Assembly (NCBI RefSeq): GCF_003403075.1
Contig: NZ_CP031557.1
Span: 1,054,001 to 1,118,000, forward strand
Origin: Flavobacterium psychrotrophum
Lineage (GTDB): Bacteria > Bacteroidota > Bacteroidia > Flavobacteriales > Flavobacteriaceae
Direction of reading: 5' to 3'
DNA length: 64,000 nt
Every line of letters starts with the position of its first letter. The first letter of the stretch is position 1. A program made the position numbers and the translations under genes. Positions 34,691 through 44,795 of this stretch are shown here, piece by piece. The notes beneath the pieces are model-generated. The model had not been told where the DNA came from, searched no databases, and saw only the letters and a program-made list of their open reading frames with translations.

Positions 34691-37600
34691 TTATTTAACT
34701 ACCATTTTTTTTGCCTGTTTAAAGCCATTCGACTCTATTTGGTAAAAATAGATACCGGTTTTCAGGCCTTTAGCATCAAATGCTACGGTGTTATCGCCTA
34801 CAGCATAAATATCATTAGCAATTTCTTTTATAAATCTGCCCTGAGCGTTGTATAGCCTCAATACCGCTTTACCGCCGTTTTTTAGTTTGAAAGGTATTGT
34901 AGTGGCACCATCTACAGGGTTGGGATAGTTTTGTCCCAGTACATTTTGTGTTTTAGTGGGGGTTTGTACGCCCGGTAAGCTAAGCGTGCCGTCGTGTTCT
35001 GTTTCAAAAAAGTAAGTGCCTTCATAAAACGCCTGGTTACCCACGCTGCCTGCCAGGAGCAGCCTGTTATCAGTATGCGGTACCAGCCTCTTGCCATAAA
35101 ACTCAGCATATTCAGGCCCTACAAAAAATTCCTCACTGCTATTCTGTCCGTTACCGTCAACAGTAATCAAAGATGCCATAGGGAAGGGTTCATTAAAAAT
35201 TTTGTGTGGGAAAGGATCTATAGTAACCTGATCCATAATATAACATACATCAGACCCATCGATATGAAAATCGTTATAATAGCGCATGTTTTCTGATGCA
35301 AAATTCCAAAGCTCTTCGCCCGTAGCACTATACTTTACAAGTGTGTTGTGTATATCTCCGTTAATAGCAAGGCTGTAGCCTATAACCCCTACATCTCCAT
35401 TGCTAAAGGGTTTAACAGTGTAAGAGCGCTCATTCGTGTCATCTTCGCCAAAGGTATTGCTCCACAGCACATCGCCTGTATCGCTTATTTTTGCGGTTAT
35501 AATATCCTGATCAAAAGTATCATTGTTTTGGGTAAAACCATTTATATAAATACTGTTATTCGCTGCGATGTGGAGGTTTGTACCCGAAGATGATCCACTG
35601 TCCACCGTTACAGGTGTAATCCAGCCCGGTGTTCCGTCGGCATTAAATTGTACGGCAGTCAGGCTTACCTGCTGAGCCATAAAGTTGCCACTGCCGTGTG
35701 TACCGGCAAGTATAAGGTGGCCATTAGCATCAACTTTTCCGGCATTAATCTGATAAATATTATTGCCACTTATTCCCGGCATATAGGTTTTCCATTGCTG
35801 TGCGCCATCTGCTGAAAATTTAATACCAAGGAAAGAGGCAGTAGTGCTTTCTTCGGTCTCATAAGCAGTACCTCCAAGATACACAGAGCCATCTGCCTGC
35901 GGTTCTAAAACAGTAACTACCGGACTGTAAAGCTCAATAGCTGCCGACCAAACCTGGGTACCTTGCGGAGAAATTTTAATAACTTTTAATTGAGGAGGAA
36001 ACTGCTCAAAGCCCGGCAACAGGCATATGTAAGCATTTCCGTTTGCATCTACCCGGCCTATAATGCCTTCTGCCGCATTACCATTTTCGGCGTTATATAT
36101 CACATTCCAGTCTACGTTTCCTTCGGCATCATGTTTAACAATAAAATAGTTGGCATTAAGCATACCATCGCTAAACGTAAAATAAGAACCTGTAGAGAAC
36201 GTGTTGCCGTTATTGTCTGCAAATGAATTGAGCATTGTGGCACCCGGAGATCCGGTGTTAGTGTATAACGCATTCCAGATGGCTTCAGGTGCAGTGTCGC
36301 CAAAACCTGATTTAACGGTTTCTATAACAGGGCCATTTTCGCTGTAAAAAGAGTTTACAGTAAAGTAAAGATTGCCAGCGTTATCAATACCTGTACCAGC
36401 CATATCTGACATACTTGCAGTACCGTCTGATGTAGATATTACAAACGCAGCCTGCCCTAAAAGATTCCCTTCGGGGGTGTATTTGTAAGCGCGTGCCGCT
36501 ACGTCCTGTTCCCATTCTTCGGCACCGGGAGTCATACCCTTAGCCGACGTTATAATGTTGCCGGCGGTATCAAAAGACAGCATGGTATTTGTGGTTTCAA
36601 TAAGGTCTGTAGTTTCTTTAACCCAATTTTGAGTACCGTCGGTATTGTAAGATATCAATACTGTTCCGTCATCGGCAAAACCGCCCGCGTGGCTACCGGC
36701 TACATACAGGGTATTGTTCTTTAGCGCTATTTTCCTGCCAAGCGTTGACTCACTGCCACTTTTATAAGTTTCTATCCATTGTGTTTCTCCTGCGGCATTG
36801 TATTTTATCGTGCCAATTCGATTCAGGAAAGTGTCAAAAATACCTGTAACATAAATGTTTCCGGTGGCATCTGTAGTAAGAGCAAGAGGTACAGAATTTG
36901 TTACATCTGCAACGTTTTCAGGGTCAGTGCTCTGGTAGTTATATGCTTGTTCCCATAGTTTACTACCTTGAGGGTTGTACTTAACAGTATAATAATTTAG
37001 CCATCCGTCTGCGTTAGGGCTGTAACCGGTAACCACAACATTGCCATTAGCGTCAACCGTTACCGCAGTTGCCTCGTTCCATGTTTCTGAGCCCGTAGGG
37101 TTTTCGGTATGGTGCCATTGTTTAATACCATTACTGTTGTATTTTAGGGTAAGGTAATCGACCGAATTGCCAGACCATGCAATTCCTGTAATATAGATAT
37201 TGCCATCAGCATCAGTTGTCATACCATTGGGTACTTCAAGTCCTTCTGCACCGTTATCAAAAGTAGTGTCCCATAGTTTTGTACCTGCTGTGTCGTATTT
37301 AATAACACGAATATCCATATCAGCACCGTTCCACTTAAGCCCAGATACAATTATGTTTCCTGCATTGTCAAAGGCTATGTGCATGCCATATTCTACCGCA
37401 TAAATAGTTGCCTGTTCGCGTTTTTCCCAAAGTGTTTGTCCATCGGGACCCACCTTGATGGTAAAAAAATCACCCGCCGGATGGTTTTCATTAGTACTGC
37501 CTCCTGTTATATAAGTATTCCCGGCGCCATCTGTAACAGCAGCATAGGGTACATTATTTCCTTTATAAGCCTCACCACCATAAAATTCATACTCGTTAGA

Positions 37601-37849
37601 AAAAGTAGTATATGCTGCGGTGGGTTTAGTACCCATTTGCTCCAGCATTTTTTGCTGAGGGTCTGTAATGGCTGTCTTGCTATAATTAGGTTTAAAAGAG
37701 CTCCAGCGTTCTAATTTATAAAGGCTGCCACTGGCTTTAGATACTTCATAGCCATTTTGAGCCTTAAGGTTTGTGCTTTGTGCTACAGCGGCCGTATGCA
37801 GTGCTGCTGTAGCTACTAAAACAACAAGAGAGTTAATAGTAAATTTCAT
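34691..37849 (-). CDS. Large secreted SBBP-type repeat protein with T9SS type A sorting domain
   Basis: A 1052-residue secreted protein from ATG 37849 (an upstream TTG is possible). It has a signal peptide (about 1-26, ending AVAQ), then many propeller-type repeats with the core D.xGNxYxTG (DGAGNTYITG, DNAGNIIVSG, DADGNIYITG, DANGNVVVTG, DATGNIYVTG). It ends in a type IX sorting domain (LGQNYPNPVDGATTIPFKL near 970, then TGIYFYQIES and a KKMVVK tail), which directs export by the T9SS and anchoring at the cell surface. Repeats of this kind bind ligands or polymers; the target is unknown. It is flanked by a terminator and a 299-base leader gap. Confidence 0.92.
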   Translation of the reverse strand: MKFTINSLVVLVATAALHTAAVAQSTNLKAQNGYEVSKASGSLYKLERWSSFKPNYSKTAITDPQQKMLEQMGTKPTAAYTTFSNEYEFYGGEAYKGNNVPYAAVTDGAGNTYITGGSTNENHPAGDFFTIKVGPDGQTLWEKREQATIYAVEYGMHIAFDNAGNIIVSGLKWNGADMDIRVIKYDTAGTKLWDTTFDNGAEGLEVPNGMTTDADGNIYITGIAWSGNSVDYLTLKYNSNGIKQWHHTENPTGSETWNEATAVTVDANGNVVVTGYSPNADGWLNYYTVKYNPQGSKLWEQAYNYQSTDPENVADVTNSVPLALTTDATGNIYVTGIFDTFLNRIGTIKYNAAGETQWIETYKSGSESTLGRKIALKNNTLYVAGSHAGGFADDGTVLISYNTDGTQNWVKETTDLIETTNTMLSFDTAGNIITSAKGMTPGAEEWEQDVAARAYKYTPEGNLLGQAAFVISTSDGTASMSDMAGTGIDNAGNLYFTVNSFYSENGPVIETVKSGFGDTAPEAIWNALYTNTGSPGATMLNSFADNNGNTFSTGSYFTFSDGMLNANYFIVKHDAEGNVDWNVIYNAENGNAAEGIIGRVDANGNAYICLLPGFEQFPPQLKVIKISPQGTQVWSAAIELYSPVVTVLEPQADGSVYLGGTAYETEESTTASFLGIKFSADGAQQWKTYMPGISGNNIYQINAGKVDANGHLILAGTHGSGNFMAQQVSLTAVQFNADGTPGWITPVTVDSGSSSGTNLHIAANNSIYINGFTQNNDTFDQDIITAKISDTGDVLWSNTFGEDDTNERSYTVKPFSNGDVGVIGYSLAINGDIHNTLVKYSATGEELWNFASENMRYYNDFHIDGSDVCYIMDQVTIDPFPHKIFNEPFPMASLITVDGNGQNSSEEFFVGPEYAEFYGKRLVPHTDNRLLLAGSVGNQAFYEGTYFFETEHDGTLSLPGVQTPTKTQNVLGQNYPNPVDGATTIPFKLKNGGKAVLRLYNAQGRFIKEIANDIYAVGDNTVAFDAKGLKTGIYFYQIESNGFKQAKKMVVK

Positions 37850-38148
37850 GTAATACAATTTTGGTATATGTAAATCTAACGGTATTACTAAATTTTACAG
37901 GCTTTTTAGTGTTGACAATTGTGTAGACAGCCGATATTTTAGCATATAATCAGCATACTAATAGTGAATTACATTGTATTCAATTATGAGTCTCTATTTT
38001 TTGCAATAATGTAAGTTATCATTCATAATTTTATACAGTACTTTTTTTTAATGAGAATTCTGTATGAAAAAAACATCGTCCGGAATAGAAAAAGTTTAGA
38101 TCACATTAAGGTCATTCTAAAATTTACAGCAAATATTTTCATTTAAGT

Positions 38149-38925
38149 TTAAACTTTACCTAAAGTATATAATTGGTCAAGTGTAGGCGCTTTGCTACCA
38201 CCGGCAGGCTCTAGTGTTATACCAAATGCTTGTACCCCGGCATTACTGTCAAGCTTAAACATTCCGCTGCGCAGCGTTTGGTCGTCAATTACACCAATAC
38301 TGGTAGGGGTAAAGGGATCAAGTTTAAGTGCCCATACCTGATAAGCCTTACCTTCGGGTGCTTTTGGTAGTCCTGATACATCGACATATACATCTTTGCT
38401 TACTTTGTTTACATATACGGTAGCATATGCCTGTGGCGCTGCCGCCTGGCCGGCAAGTTTTACAGGGGTGTTTAGTGTATCGCGCACAATAGCAAGGGCG
38501 TTTTCATGCTCGGTATTACGCTTTTGCGCATCGGCCAGCATTGCTTCAAATTTAGAACGCTGTGCTGTAGTGCCCTTAACCTGTTCAGCAGCCTCATTGT
38601 GTTTAACGTATTGATAAGCAAAGCCCAGCATAAATACCACTGCGGCGGCCCAGCCAATATACTGGCTTGTGCCACGCTTAGGTTCTAGCTGTACTACACC
38701 ATTATGCTTTTCGATAAGCTTCTGGCGTATTTTTTCAAAATTCTCTGCAGATAGGTGTGGCGATACGGCATAAGACAGGTTAATGACCGCCTTTTCTATT
38801 GCAAGGATCTCGCTGGCTACCTCTTTATGCTTTTTTGCCATTTCGTTAACCTCAATGTTTTCCTGTTCAGACAAAAGCCCGTACACATAAAACTCAAGGG
38901 TTCCGGACGCTATGTATTCTTCCAT
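38149..38925 (-). CDS. Anti-sigma factor, RskA (DUF2337-like) type
   Basis: A 258-residue membrane protein: an N-terminal anti-sigma domain facing the cytoplasm (about 1-85, EEYIASGTLEFYVYGLLSEQ), one membrane helix (about 105-122), a short coiled coil with an N-terminal glutamate/lysine-rich stretch, and a C-terminal RskA-type domain (YVDVSGLPKAPEGKAYQVWA near 180). Such proteins hold an ECF sigma factor inactive until proteolysis. It follows its sigma factor by 4 bases. The periplasmic signal is unknown. Confidence 0.92.
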   Translation of the reverse strand: MEEYIASGTLEFYVYGLLSEQENIEVNEMAKKHKEVASEILAIEKAVINLSYAVSPHLSAENFEKIRQKLIEKHNGVVQLEPKRGTSQYIGWAAAVVFMLGFAYQYVKHNEAAEQVKGTTAQRSKFEAMLADAQKRNTEHENALAIVRDTLNTPVKLAGQAAAPQAYATVYVNKVSKDVYVDVSGLPKAPEGKAYQVWALKLDPFTPTSIGVIDDQTLRSGMFKLDSNAGVQAFGITLEPAGGSKAPTLDQLYTLGKV

Positions 38926-38929
38926 CGCT

Positions 38930-39460
38930 TTATTCTTGTAATAAATTTTTTAATTCGCCTATACAATTCCTGTTCTGTGTTTTTACAGTACCCAAGGGTA
39001 TTTGCAACTCATCTGAAGCTTCCTGCTGGGTGTAGCCTTTAAAGAAAAGCAAGTCAATAATCTTAATACACTTTGGCTTAAGCTTGTTTATAAATTCGCG
39101 TATGCCTATAGCGTCTATCTTATTGGTAACACTTGTGTTATGGTCAAGTATATGTACGAAATTATCGGCAGATAGGTTTTTCTTGCTGTTGTTGTGGCTC
39201 TTGCTCCGCAGCCTGTCTATAGACGAATTGCGCGCTATATTTACTATCCAGGTAAAAAAGCGGCCTTTGCCTTCGTTATAGGTGTCGATATTTTTCCAGA
39301 TCTTTACAAATACATCCTGCAACACATCTTCGCTTTCTTCTTTATCTTTTAAAAGATTAAAGATAACACCATAGAGGCTTTTAGAATACATGTCGTACAG
39401 TGTGGTAAAGGCTTTGCCGTCTTTTTTGTAAATTTGTTCCAGTAATTGTTCCTGTGTCAT
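38930..39460 (-). CDS. ECF-type RNA polymerase sigma factor (partner of RskA-type anti-sigma)
   Basis: A 176-residue sigma factor from ATG 39460 (the family start MTQEQLLEQIYKKDGKAF; longer frames are less likely). Region 2 (about 15-85; EESEDVLQDVFVKIWKNID, then FFTWIVNIARNSSIDRL) recognises the -10, and region 4 (about 115-170; CIKIIDLLFFKGYTQQEASD, then LQIPLGTVKTQNRNCI) the -35. It is divergent from the TrmH gene, whose start lies 56 bases away, so the two promoters share that gap. Confidence 0.95.
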   Translation of the reverse strand: MTQEQLLEQIYKKDGKAFTTLYDMYSKSLYGVIFNLLKDKEESEDVLQDVFVKIWKNIDTYNEGKGRFFTWIVNIARNSSIDRLRSKSHNNSKKNLSADNFVHILDHNTSVTNKIDAIGIREFINKLKPKCIKIIDLLFFKGYTQQEASDELQIPLGTVKTQNRNCIGELKNLLQE

Positions 39461-39516
39461 TTTTCCGGGTTTGGTTACCTCTAAGATAACAAAAGATTTT
39501 AACATTAGCACACGCC

Positions 39517-40182
39517 ATGAAAAATACATCAGATGCCAACTACCTTTCTTACCTTGAAACTTTTATAAGCGAAAATAGAAAAGAAAGATTTTTAGAGATA
39601 CTCGCGCAGCGCAGCAAGCATTTTACAGTAGCGGTAGAAGATATTTTTCAGTTGCACAATACCAGTGCCGTACTACGCACCTGCGAAGTATTTGGCGTTC
39701 AGGAGCTGAATGTTATTGAAGAGAAATACGGGAAAACCATTGATAAGGAAATTGCACTGGGTGCCCAGAAGTGGGTAGATGTTAACCGATACAGTTCTAC
39801 AGGAGAGTGTATAAAAAAATTGCGCAACAGGGGATACCGTATTATTGCTACATCGCCACACGAAGAATCCTGCTTTTTAGAAGATTTTGATGTTACCCAA
39901 CCGGCGGCATTATTCTTTGGAACAGAAAGGCTGGGCCTGAGTGACGAGGTATTGCGCGAAGCTGACGGATTTTTAAAAATACCCATGATAGGCTTTACCG
40001 AAAGCCTTAATATATCATCTTCTGCCGCTATAATTATACAGCACCTAAGCAGCCGCTTAAGGCGTAGTGATATAAAATGGCAGTTAACCGAAGATGAAAT
40101 GCTTGAAAAGCGTATAGATTGGGCACAAAAAACGATAAAAGATATCGACTTTGTTACCTCAAGATATCTCGAAAGCGTTTAA
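39517..40182 (+). CDS. TrmH/SpoU-family RNA 2'-O-methyltransferase
   Basis: A 221-residue SPOUT methyltransferase. The AdoMet-binding knot motifs are seen near residues 125-185 as LFFGTERLGLSDEVLREADG, FLKIPMIGFTESLNISSSAAIIIQ (split in place), with the family's ESLNISSS signature. The N-terminal half (ERFLEILAQRSKHFTVAVED, then QLHNTSAVLRTCEVFG) carries the conserved N and R. It would use AdoMet to methylate the ribose of an rRNA or tRNA base; TrmH-type (tRNA position 18) is likely but not certain. It is convergent with the next gene, 2 bases apart. Confidence 0.9.
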   Translation: MKNTSDANYLSYLETFISENRKERFLEILAQRSKHFTVAVEDIFQLHNTSAVLRTCEVFGVQELNVIEEKYGKTIDKEIALGAQKWVDVNRYSSTGECIKKLRNRGYRIIATSPHEESCFLEDFDVTQPAALFFGTERLGLSDEVLREADGFLKIPMIGFTESLNISSSAAIIIQHLSSRLRRSDIKWQLTEDEMLEKRIDWAQKTIKDIDFVTSRYLESV

Positions 40183-40184
40183 TA

Positions 40185-40955
40185 TTAATGGCGTATGGCT
40201 TTATAGTCTTCATAACAGCCACTTATGGCATCCATTATCTGGAGGTCGTTAGCGGTTTTAATAAAGTCTTCGCTATAGTTGCAGCGCTCTAATATATCTG
40301 CTATATCTTCTTTTGTTACACCAAGCAGTGCAGCAAGTGTTTCACGGTCAAATTTACTGGCAAGGGCGTTGCGCACGGCATCGTCCTTTTTCATTTCACG
40401 CAATCTGCGCATCTCTGTTGGCTTCTTGCCAAATACATTGTTTAGCAGGTCTGCCGGGTTAAATGCAGAGCTTAGGATTCTGCTAAATGCGCCCGGAGAG
40501 TTAGATCCGCCTTCATAGCCCAGGTTAAGGCCGGCAATGCCATAGCGGTAGTTCTTATCCTGTACAGGGGCAAGCTTACTGTCTATTTGTAAAAAACCGG
40601 TAAGGTTGTATTTATTGATAACTACTTCATCAAGAACTTTAGATCGTTCAGTAAGTTTAATACGGGTTACGTTTTTATTGTTTATCCAGTCGTTAGTAAC
40701 GCGCACTTTAATGGGCTGGTAGCCTATAAAGGAAATATGGAGTGTATCGTTAGCTGTAGCTTCTATGGTAAAGTTACCCTTGTCGTCGCTTACGGCGCCT
40801 TTAACTTTGTTGATATTAATAACATCTACGCCATATATGGGTAGCAGTGTTATGTCTGATACGAGTGTACCTGTAACGCTTGATTTGCCTTTCTCAGTTT
40901 GAGAATGTGCTGTGAGTGAAAGTAACGTGATAAAAAAAACTACAAAATACCTCAT
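40185..40955 (-). CDS. CarboxypepD-reg-like secreted protein
   Basis: A 256-residue secreted protein from ATG 40955: signal peptide (about 1-19, HSQ), then a CarboxypepD-like beta domain (about 25-105; SVTGTLVSDITLLPIYGVDV, GNFTIEATANDTLHISFIGY), the type found at the start of SusC proteins but without plug or barrel. The C-terminal half (about 110-256) is helical and not recognised. It is a single gene, convergent with TrmH by 2 bases, upstream of the helicase in the opposite reading of order. The cargo or partner is unknown. Confidence 0.85.
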   Translation of the reverse strand: MRYFVVFFITLLSLTAHSQTEKGKSSVTGTLVSDITLLPIYGVDVININKVKGAVSDDKGNFTIEATANDTLHISFIGYQPIKVRVTNDWINNKNVTRIKLTERSKVLDEVVINKYNLTGFLQIDSKLAPVQDKNYRYGIAGLNLGYEGGSNSPGAFSRILSSAFNPADLLNNVFGKKPTEMRRLREMKKDDAVRNALASKFDRETLAALLGVTKEDIADILERCNYSEDFIKTANDLQIMDAISGCYEDYKAIRH

Positions 40956-41032
40956 TGACTGTTTATAAGTTGTAAAAGTAATAAACAAACGCGATATTTT
41001 GTAGTTAGTATGTAATCTCTTAAAAAAAAATC

Positions 41033-42826
41033 TTATCCGCGGCGTGGTTTACGGTCGCGAGGTGCGCTGTCGCTCCTTCTTGGTGGGCGAGAACCTCCCG
41101 GTTTACTGCCTCCAAAAGATTCGCCTCTGCGCTCATTTCTACCACCATAGCTGCCTCCGCCGTAGCCATTGCCACCGCTGCGTCCGTTATGGTCGCGACG
41201 TCCGTTGTTCCTGCCTCCGTCGTTCTTAGAAATCTCCACATTTATGCGGCGGCCTTCAAGGTGCATTGCATTTAGTGTGCTTGTAACAAGGTCTGCATGC
41301 TGCGCATCGGTATTAAAGAAAGAGAAACCTTCTTTAACGTCAACCTTAAAGATATCATCACGGCCAAGCCCAAGGGTATCACGAAGGAAATCTTTCAACT
41401 GCATCCAGTCGAAATCATCGCGGGAACCTATGTTGATAAAGTAACGGGCAGCACCATCAGCACTTGCGCTAAAGTTGCTTTCCCTTCTGTCGGAACCTGC
41501 AGATTGTGCAGAAAGGTCTTTATTTTTCTTATAATAGTTGATAAAGCGGTTAAACTCTACCGATACCATTTTTTTAATAAGCTCTTCTTTAGTAAGGTCT
41601 TTCATTACCTCTTCTATAGCAGGAAGATAAGCATTTATCTCAGAGTCTACTTCTACATCGTGTATTTTGTTTGCAAGGTGCAGTAGCTGAATCTCGCAAA
41701 TTTCAATACCTGAAGGAATAGTTTTTTCTTCAAACTTCTGCTTGATGGTTTTTTCGATAACCGAAATTTTCCTAAGCTCGCTTTTTGTAATGATTACAAT
41801 AGATGTACCCAGCTTACCTGCACGGCCTGTACGGCCACTACGGTGGTTGTAGGTTTCTATCTCGTCAGGAAGCTGGTAGTTAATAACGTGAGTAACGTTA
41901 TCTACGTCAATACCACGTGCAGCTACATCGGTAGCAACAAGCATTTGTATCTGCCTGCCACGGAACGATTTCATTACACCATCACGCTGTGCCTGGCTAA
42001 GGTCGCCATGTAGTGCAGCAGCATTGTATCCGTCTTCAATAAGTTTTTCGGCTACGGCCTGGGTATCACGTTTTGTACGGCAAAAAATTACCGAGAAGAT
42101 ATCCGGGTTACCATCTGCTATACGCTTAAGCGCCTCATAGCGGTCGCGGGCGTTAACAAGGTAAAACTCGTGAGATACCGTGCTAGAGCCTGAGTTTTTA
42201 TGGCCTACTGTAATTTCAAGTGGCTTGCGCATAAATTCTTTAGCAATGCGCGCCACTTCCTGCGGCATGGTAGCAGAGAATAACCAGGTGCTTTTCTCAT
42301 CCGGAGATGTAGATAATATGTTTACAATATCATCATAAAAGCCCATGTTAAGCATTTCGTCTGCCTCATCAAGGATACAGAAATCGATCTTGCTGATGTT
42401 TACAAGGCCACGGTTTATCATGTCCTGCATACGGCCCGGGGTAGCTACAATAACCTGTGCGCCACGCTTTATTTCGCGTGCCTGCTCTGTTATGCTCGCA
42501 CCACCATAAACGGCTACGGTATGCAGCCCTTTTATATATTTCGAGTAAAGCTTGATTTCGTTTGTAATCTGCAGGCACAGTTCACGCGTTGGCGATAATA
42601 TAAGCGCCTGCGTGCTCCTGTTCTCAGGATCTATTTTCTGGATAAGCGGAAATCCAAAGGCTGCAGTTTTGCCGGTACCGGTTTGGGCTAGTGCCACAAT
42701 GTCGGTATCTTTTTCCAATAGTAGGGGTATGGCTTTTTCCTGTACTTCCGACGGGTTTTCAAAACCCAGGTCGTTAATCGCCTTGATAAGCGGCTCGCTT
42801 AGCCCCAATAGTTCAAATTTGTTCAT
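41033..42826 (-). CDS. DEAD-box RNA helicase with DbpA-like RNA-binding domain and RG-rich tail
   Basis: A 597-residue helicase. Motifs: AQTGTGKTA (I), PTRELCLQ (Ia), GG and TPGR, DEAD (II), SAT (III), ARGIDVDNV (V) and HRSGRTGR (VI). The second RecA domain ends near residue 375. A DbpA-type RNA-binding domain (about 460-540; FINIGSRDDFDWMQLKDFLR) and a low-complexity tail rich in G, R and N (about 545-597) follow. Proteins of this type unwind rRNA or mRNA in ribosome assembly or cold adaptation. It stands alone, 99 bases from the operon to its right. Confidence 0.95.
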   Translation of the reverse strand: MNKFELLGLSEPLIKAINDLGFENPSEVQEKAIPLLLEKDTDIVALAQTGTGKTAAFGFPLIQKIDPENRSTQALILSPTRELCLQITNEIKLYSKYIKGLHTVAVYGGASITEQAREIKRGAQVIVATPGRMQDMINRGLVNISKIDFCILDEADEMLNMGFYDDIVNILSTSPDEKSTWLFSATMPQEVARIAKEFMRKPLEITVGHKNSGSSTVSHEFYLVNARDRYEALKRIADGNPDIFSVIFCRTKRDTQAVAEKLIEDGYNAAALHGDLSQAQRDGVMKSFRGRQIQMLVATDVAARGIDVDNVTHVINYQLPDEIETYNHRSGRTGRAGKLGTSIVIITKSELRKISVIEKTIKQKFEEKTIPSGIEICEIQLLHLANKIHDVEVDSEINAYLPAIEEVMKDLTKEELIKKMVSVEFNRFINYYKKNKDLSAQSAGSDRRESNFSASADGAARYFINIGSRDDFDWMQLKDFLRDTLGLGRDDIFKVDVKEGFSFFNTDAQHADLVTSTLNAMHLEGRRINVEISKNDGGRNNGRRDHNGRSGGNGYGGGSYGGRNERRGESFGGSKPGGSRPPRRSDSAPRDRKPRRG

Positions 42827-42925
42827 ATATGCTTTTAAATAAGCCGCAAAGGTACATTTTATTAACTACAATAGCTAATGCGAGTTACAGATTTATTTTA
42901 AAGTTATATATTGAATATCAGGTGT

Positions 42926-43498
42926 TTATTTTTTAAGGAATTCTATGAGTTGTTTTACTGCCCGTCCGCGGTGGCTAAGAAGCGCTTTTTGATCGAGCGA
43001 AATTTGTGCAAAAGTGTGTTCCAGCCCATCAGCTTTAAATATGGGATCATAGCCAAAACCCTTATCTCCTGCCTTTTCTGTTGTAATGGTTCCCTCAACA
43101 ATTCCGGTAAACAAATGTTGCGCACCGTTTTTGTTAAGTGCTATAACCGTTTTAAAATTAGCCTTTCGGTTTATATTGCCATTTAGTGCGCCAAGCAGTT
43201 TGTCCATATTGGCATTAGCATCTTTTTCTTCGCCTGCATACCGGGCGCTATATACTCCCGGGGCACCATTAAGCGCATGAACCTCCAGGCCGGTATCATC
43301 TGCAAAACAGTCAAAACCGTAGCGTTGGGTTACATAATCTGCCTTAAGTATGGCGTTACCCTCTATGGTGTCGGCTGTTTCAGGAATATCTTCGTGGCAG
43401 CCTATGTCTTCCAGGCTTAGTAATTCGATATCAGTAGGAAGTTGGTGGCGAATTTCCTCCAGCTTATTTTTATTGTTAGATGCAAATACAAGTTTCAT
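42926..43498 (-). CDS. rdgB: RdgB/HAM1-family non-canonical purine NTP pyrophosphatase
   Basis: A 190-residue enzyme that removes ITP, XTP and dITP from the nucleotide pool. It begins [19 protein letters not shown] and has the substrate motif SARYAGEE and the conserved [20 protein letters not shown]. The C-terminal [20 protein letters not shown] and SHRGRAV are also the family signature. Its ATG overlaps the stop of the DUF4870-like gene (ATGA), making it the last gene of a leftward operon of small membrane proteins. Confidence 0.97.
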   Translation of the reverse strand: MKLVFASNNKNKLEEIRHQLPTDIELLSLEDIGCHEDIPETADTIEGNAILKADYVTQRYGFDCFADDTGLEVHALNGAPGVYSARYAGEEKDANANMDKLLGALNGNINRKANFKTVIALNKNGAQHLFTGIVEGTITTEKAGDKGFGYDPIFKADGLEHTFAQISLDQKALLSHRGRAVKQLIEFLKK

Positions 43499-43998
43499 AT
43501 TCTATAAGGGTCATGGTTTTGTTTACTGCAAATAGCGTCAGTAATGTTTGCAATAATATACCACCGCACATTTTGTCCCCTGCGTACTTTTATGGCGGTA
43601 GCAAGTACAGCTATAAATTCAAAAAGGTTAAAAAGCAAAATAAATGCCACATAAGACCAGTAAAAAGGGGAGGCAAAGGTTATAAAATTTTCATCAAAAT
43701 CATAGTGGCTGTTGTGTAGTATTGCCTGGCTTATAATAATGCGAAACGTCCAGATAAAGAAAATACTGTTAAAGGGTAATACAATGGCTTGCGCTATGAT
43801 GCTTTGTATAGCATGCCAGCGTACAAAATATCCCGATTTTCTGTTCGACAAATAAAATATAAAAGACGCCAGTACATTAACTATGGGCAATGGCAGCCCC
43901 GCAATAACGGTAACTAAAGACATAAGGTAACTGTTGCCCGCCTGCTCAAATTCCTGTGGGTAAACAGTGTAATGTGTTGTTTTTATGTTTTTGTTCAT
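43495..43998 (-). CDS. DUF4870-like membrane protein
   Basis: A 167-residue protein with about three to four membrane helices (about 30-50, 65-85, 80-100 and 110-135) and a [16 protein letters not shown] motif near residue 57. This matches the DUF4870 family of small membrane proteins, whose function is unknown. It overlaps the RdgB gene by 4 bases and starts one base into the stop of the DUF2752 gene upstream (TAATG). Confidence 0.85.
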   Translation of the reverse strand: MNKNIKTTHYTVYPQEFEQAGNSYLMSLVTVIAGLPLPIVNVLASFIFYLSNRKSGYFVRWHAIQSIIAQAIVLPFNSIFFIWTFRIIISQAILHNSHYDFDENFITFASPFYWSYVAFILLFNLFEFIAVLATAIKVRRGQNVRWYIIANITDAICSKQNHDPYRI

Positions 43999-44405
43999 TA
44001 GAGGTCTTTATAAATGTTCCAGGCCCAGTTGGCCATTATTAGTACAATAAGGGGTATTGCGATCCATTTTTTGCTGATAATACCTTCAAAGCGGGTGTAG
44101 CTTTTTAATAAGGTTTCTTTCTTTAAAGATATATCGTATAGCAGCCATAATGGAGTAATAAGCATAATACAGGCGGCAAACAACCCTAAAGGGTTTATAT
44201 ATGCCGCCATAATAAGGTCTCCTTTTGCAAGTGTGGTTAATGAGCGGGTAATGCCGCAGGAGGGGCAGGGTACACCGGTAACAGCCTTAAACACACAGGG
44301 TGTAAAACTATGGCTTTTTTGTTCGCCATATAGCTGCCAAAATACCCATGCGTAACCTGTAATTAGTAGTACAGTTAATATAATATATAGCCTCCTCCTT
44401 TTCAT
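43998..44405 (-). CDS. DUF2752 membrane protein
   Basis: A 135-residue membrane protein with about three hydrophobic helices and the DUF2752 signature FKAVTGVPCPSCGITRSLTT at residues 38-57, in which CPSCGITR is a cysteine-rich motif of unknown use. It lies in a run of similar small membrane genes with 1-3 base gaps. Function is unknown. Confidence 0.88.
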   Translation of the reverse strand: MKRRRLYIILTVLLITGYAWVFWQLYGEQKSHSFTPCVFKAVTGVPCPSCGITRSLTTLAKGDLIMAAYINPLGLFAACIMLITPLWLLYDISLKKETLLKSYTRFEGIISKKWIAIPLIVLIMANWAWNIYKDL

Positions 44406-44408
44406 TAA

Positions 44409-44771
44409 TTATGCCAGCGCCTGTTGCAGCCTTTCCATGTTTTTTAGCCTTGTAGCATCTACAATAGAAAACCAGTCTACAATAGTCCAGATAAAGAAAC
44501 CGCCACAGGTAAGTAACTTGCCAATACCCAGTCCGGTGTCGCCTATCATAAAACGGTCGATACCCCAATTGCCTGCAAATAATGATATCAGCTGTATATT
44601 GCCCGGATCTTTAAGATCTGTAGTATATACCTGTTGCCACCTCGATTCATCAAGGGCAGAAAGTTTTTCTCTGATGTAGCTTAAATGATGCGGCTGAAAA
44701 TAACGTGCGTGCGTTAAAATATACAGGTCTGTTTTTGTGATGCCTGAAGCATCGCCTTTAATTAAATCCAT
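44409..44771 (-). CDS. TM2-domain protein
   Basis: A 120-residue protein. The C-terminal half (about residues 60-115) is a TM2 domain: two helices with the core FAGNWGIDRFMIGDTGLGIG and IWTIVDWFSIVDATRL. The N-terminal half is soluble and not recognised (LYILTHARYFQPHHLSYIRE). TM2 proteins are found in bacteria and animals, with no fixed biochemical role. It is three bases from the next gene in the operon. Confidence 0.9.
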   Translation of the reverse strand: MDLIKGDASGITKTDLYILTHARYFQPHHLSYIREKLSALDESRWQQVYTTDLKDPGNIQLISLFAGNWGIDRFMIGDTGLGIGKLLTCGGFFIWTIVDWFSIVDATRLKNMERLQQALA

Positions 44772-44795
44772 ATCTAATTTTAATTGGTTTATAGT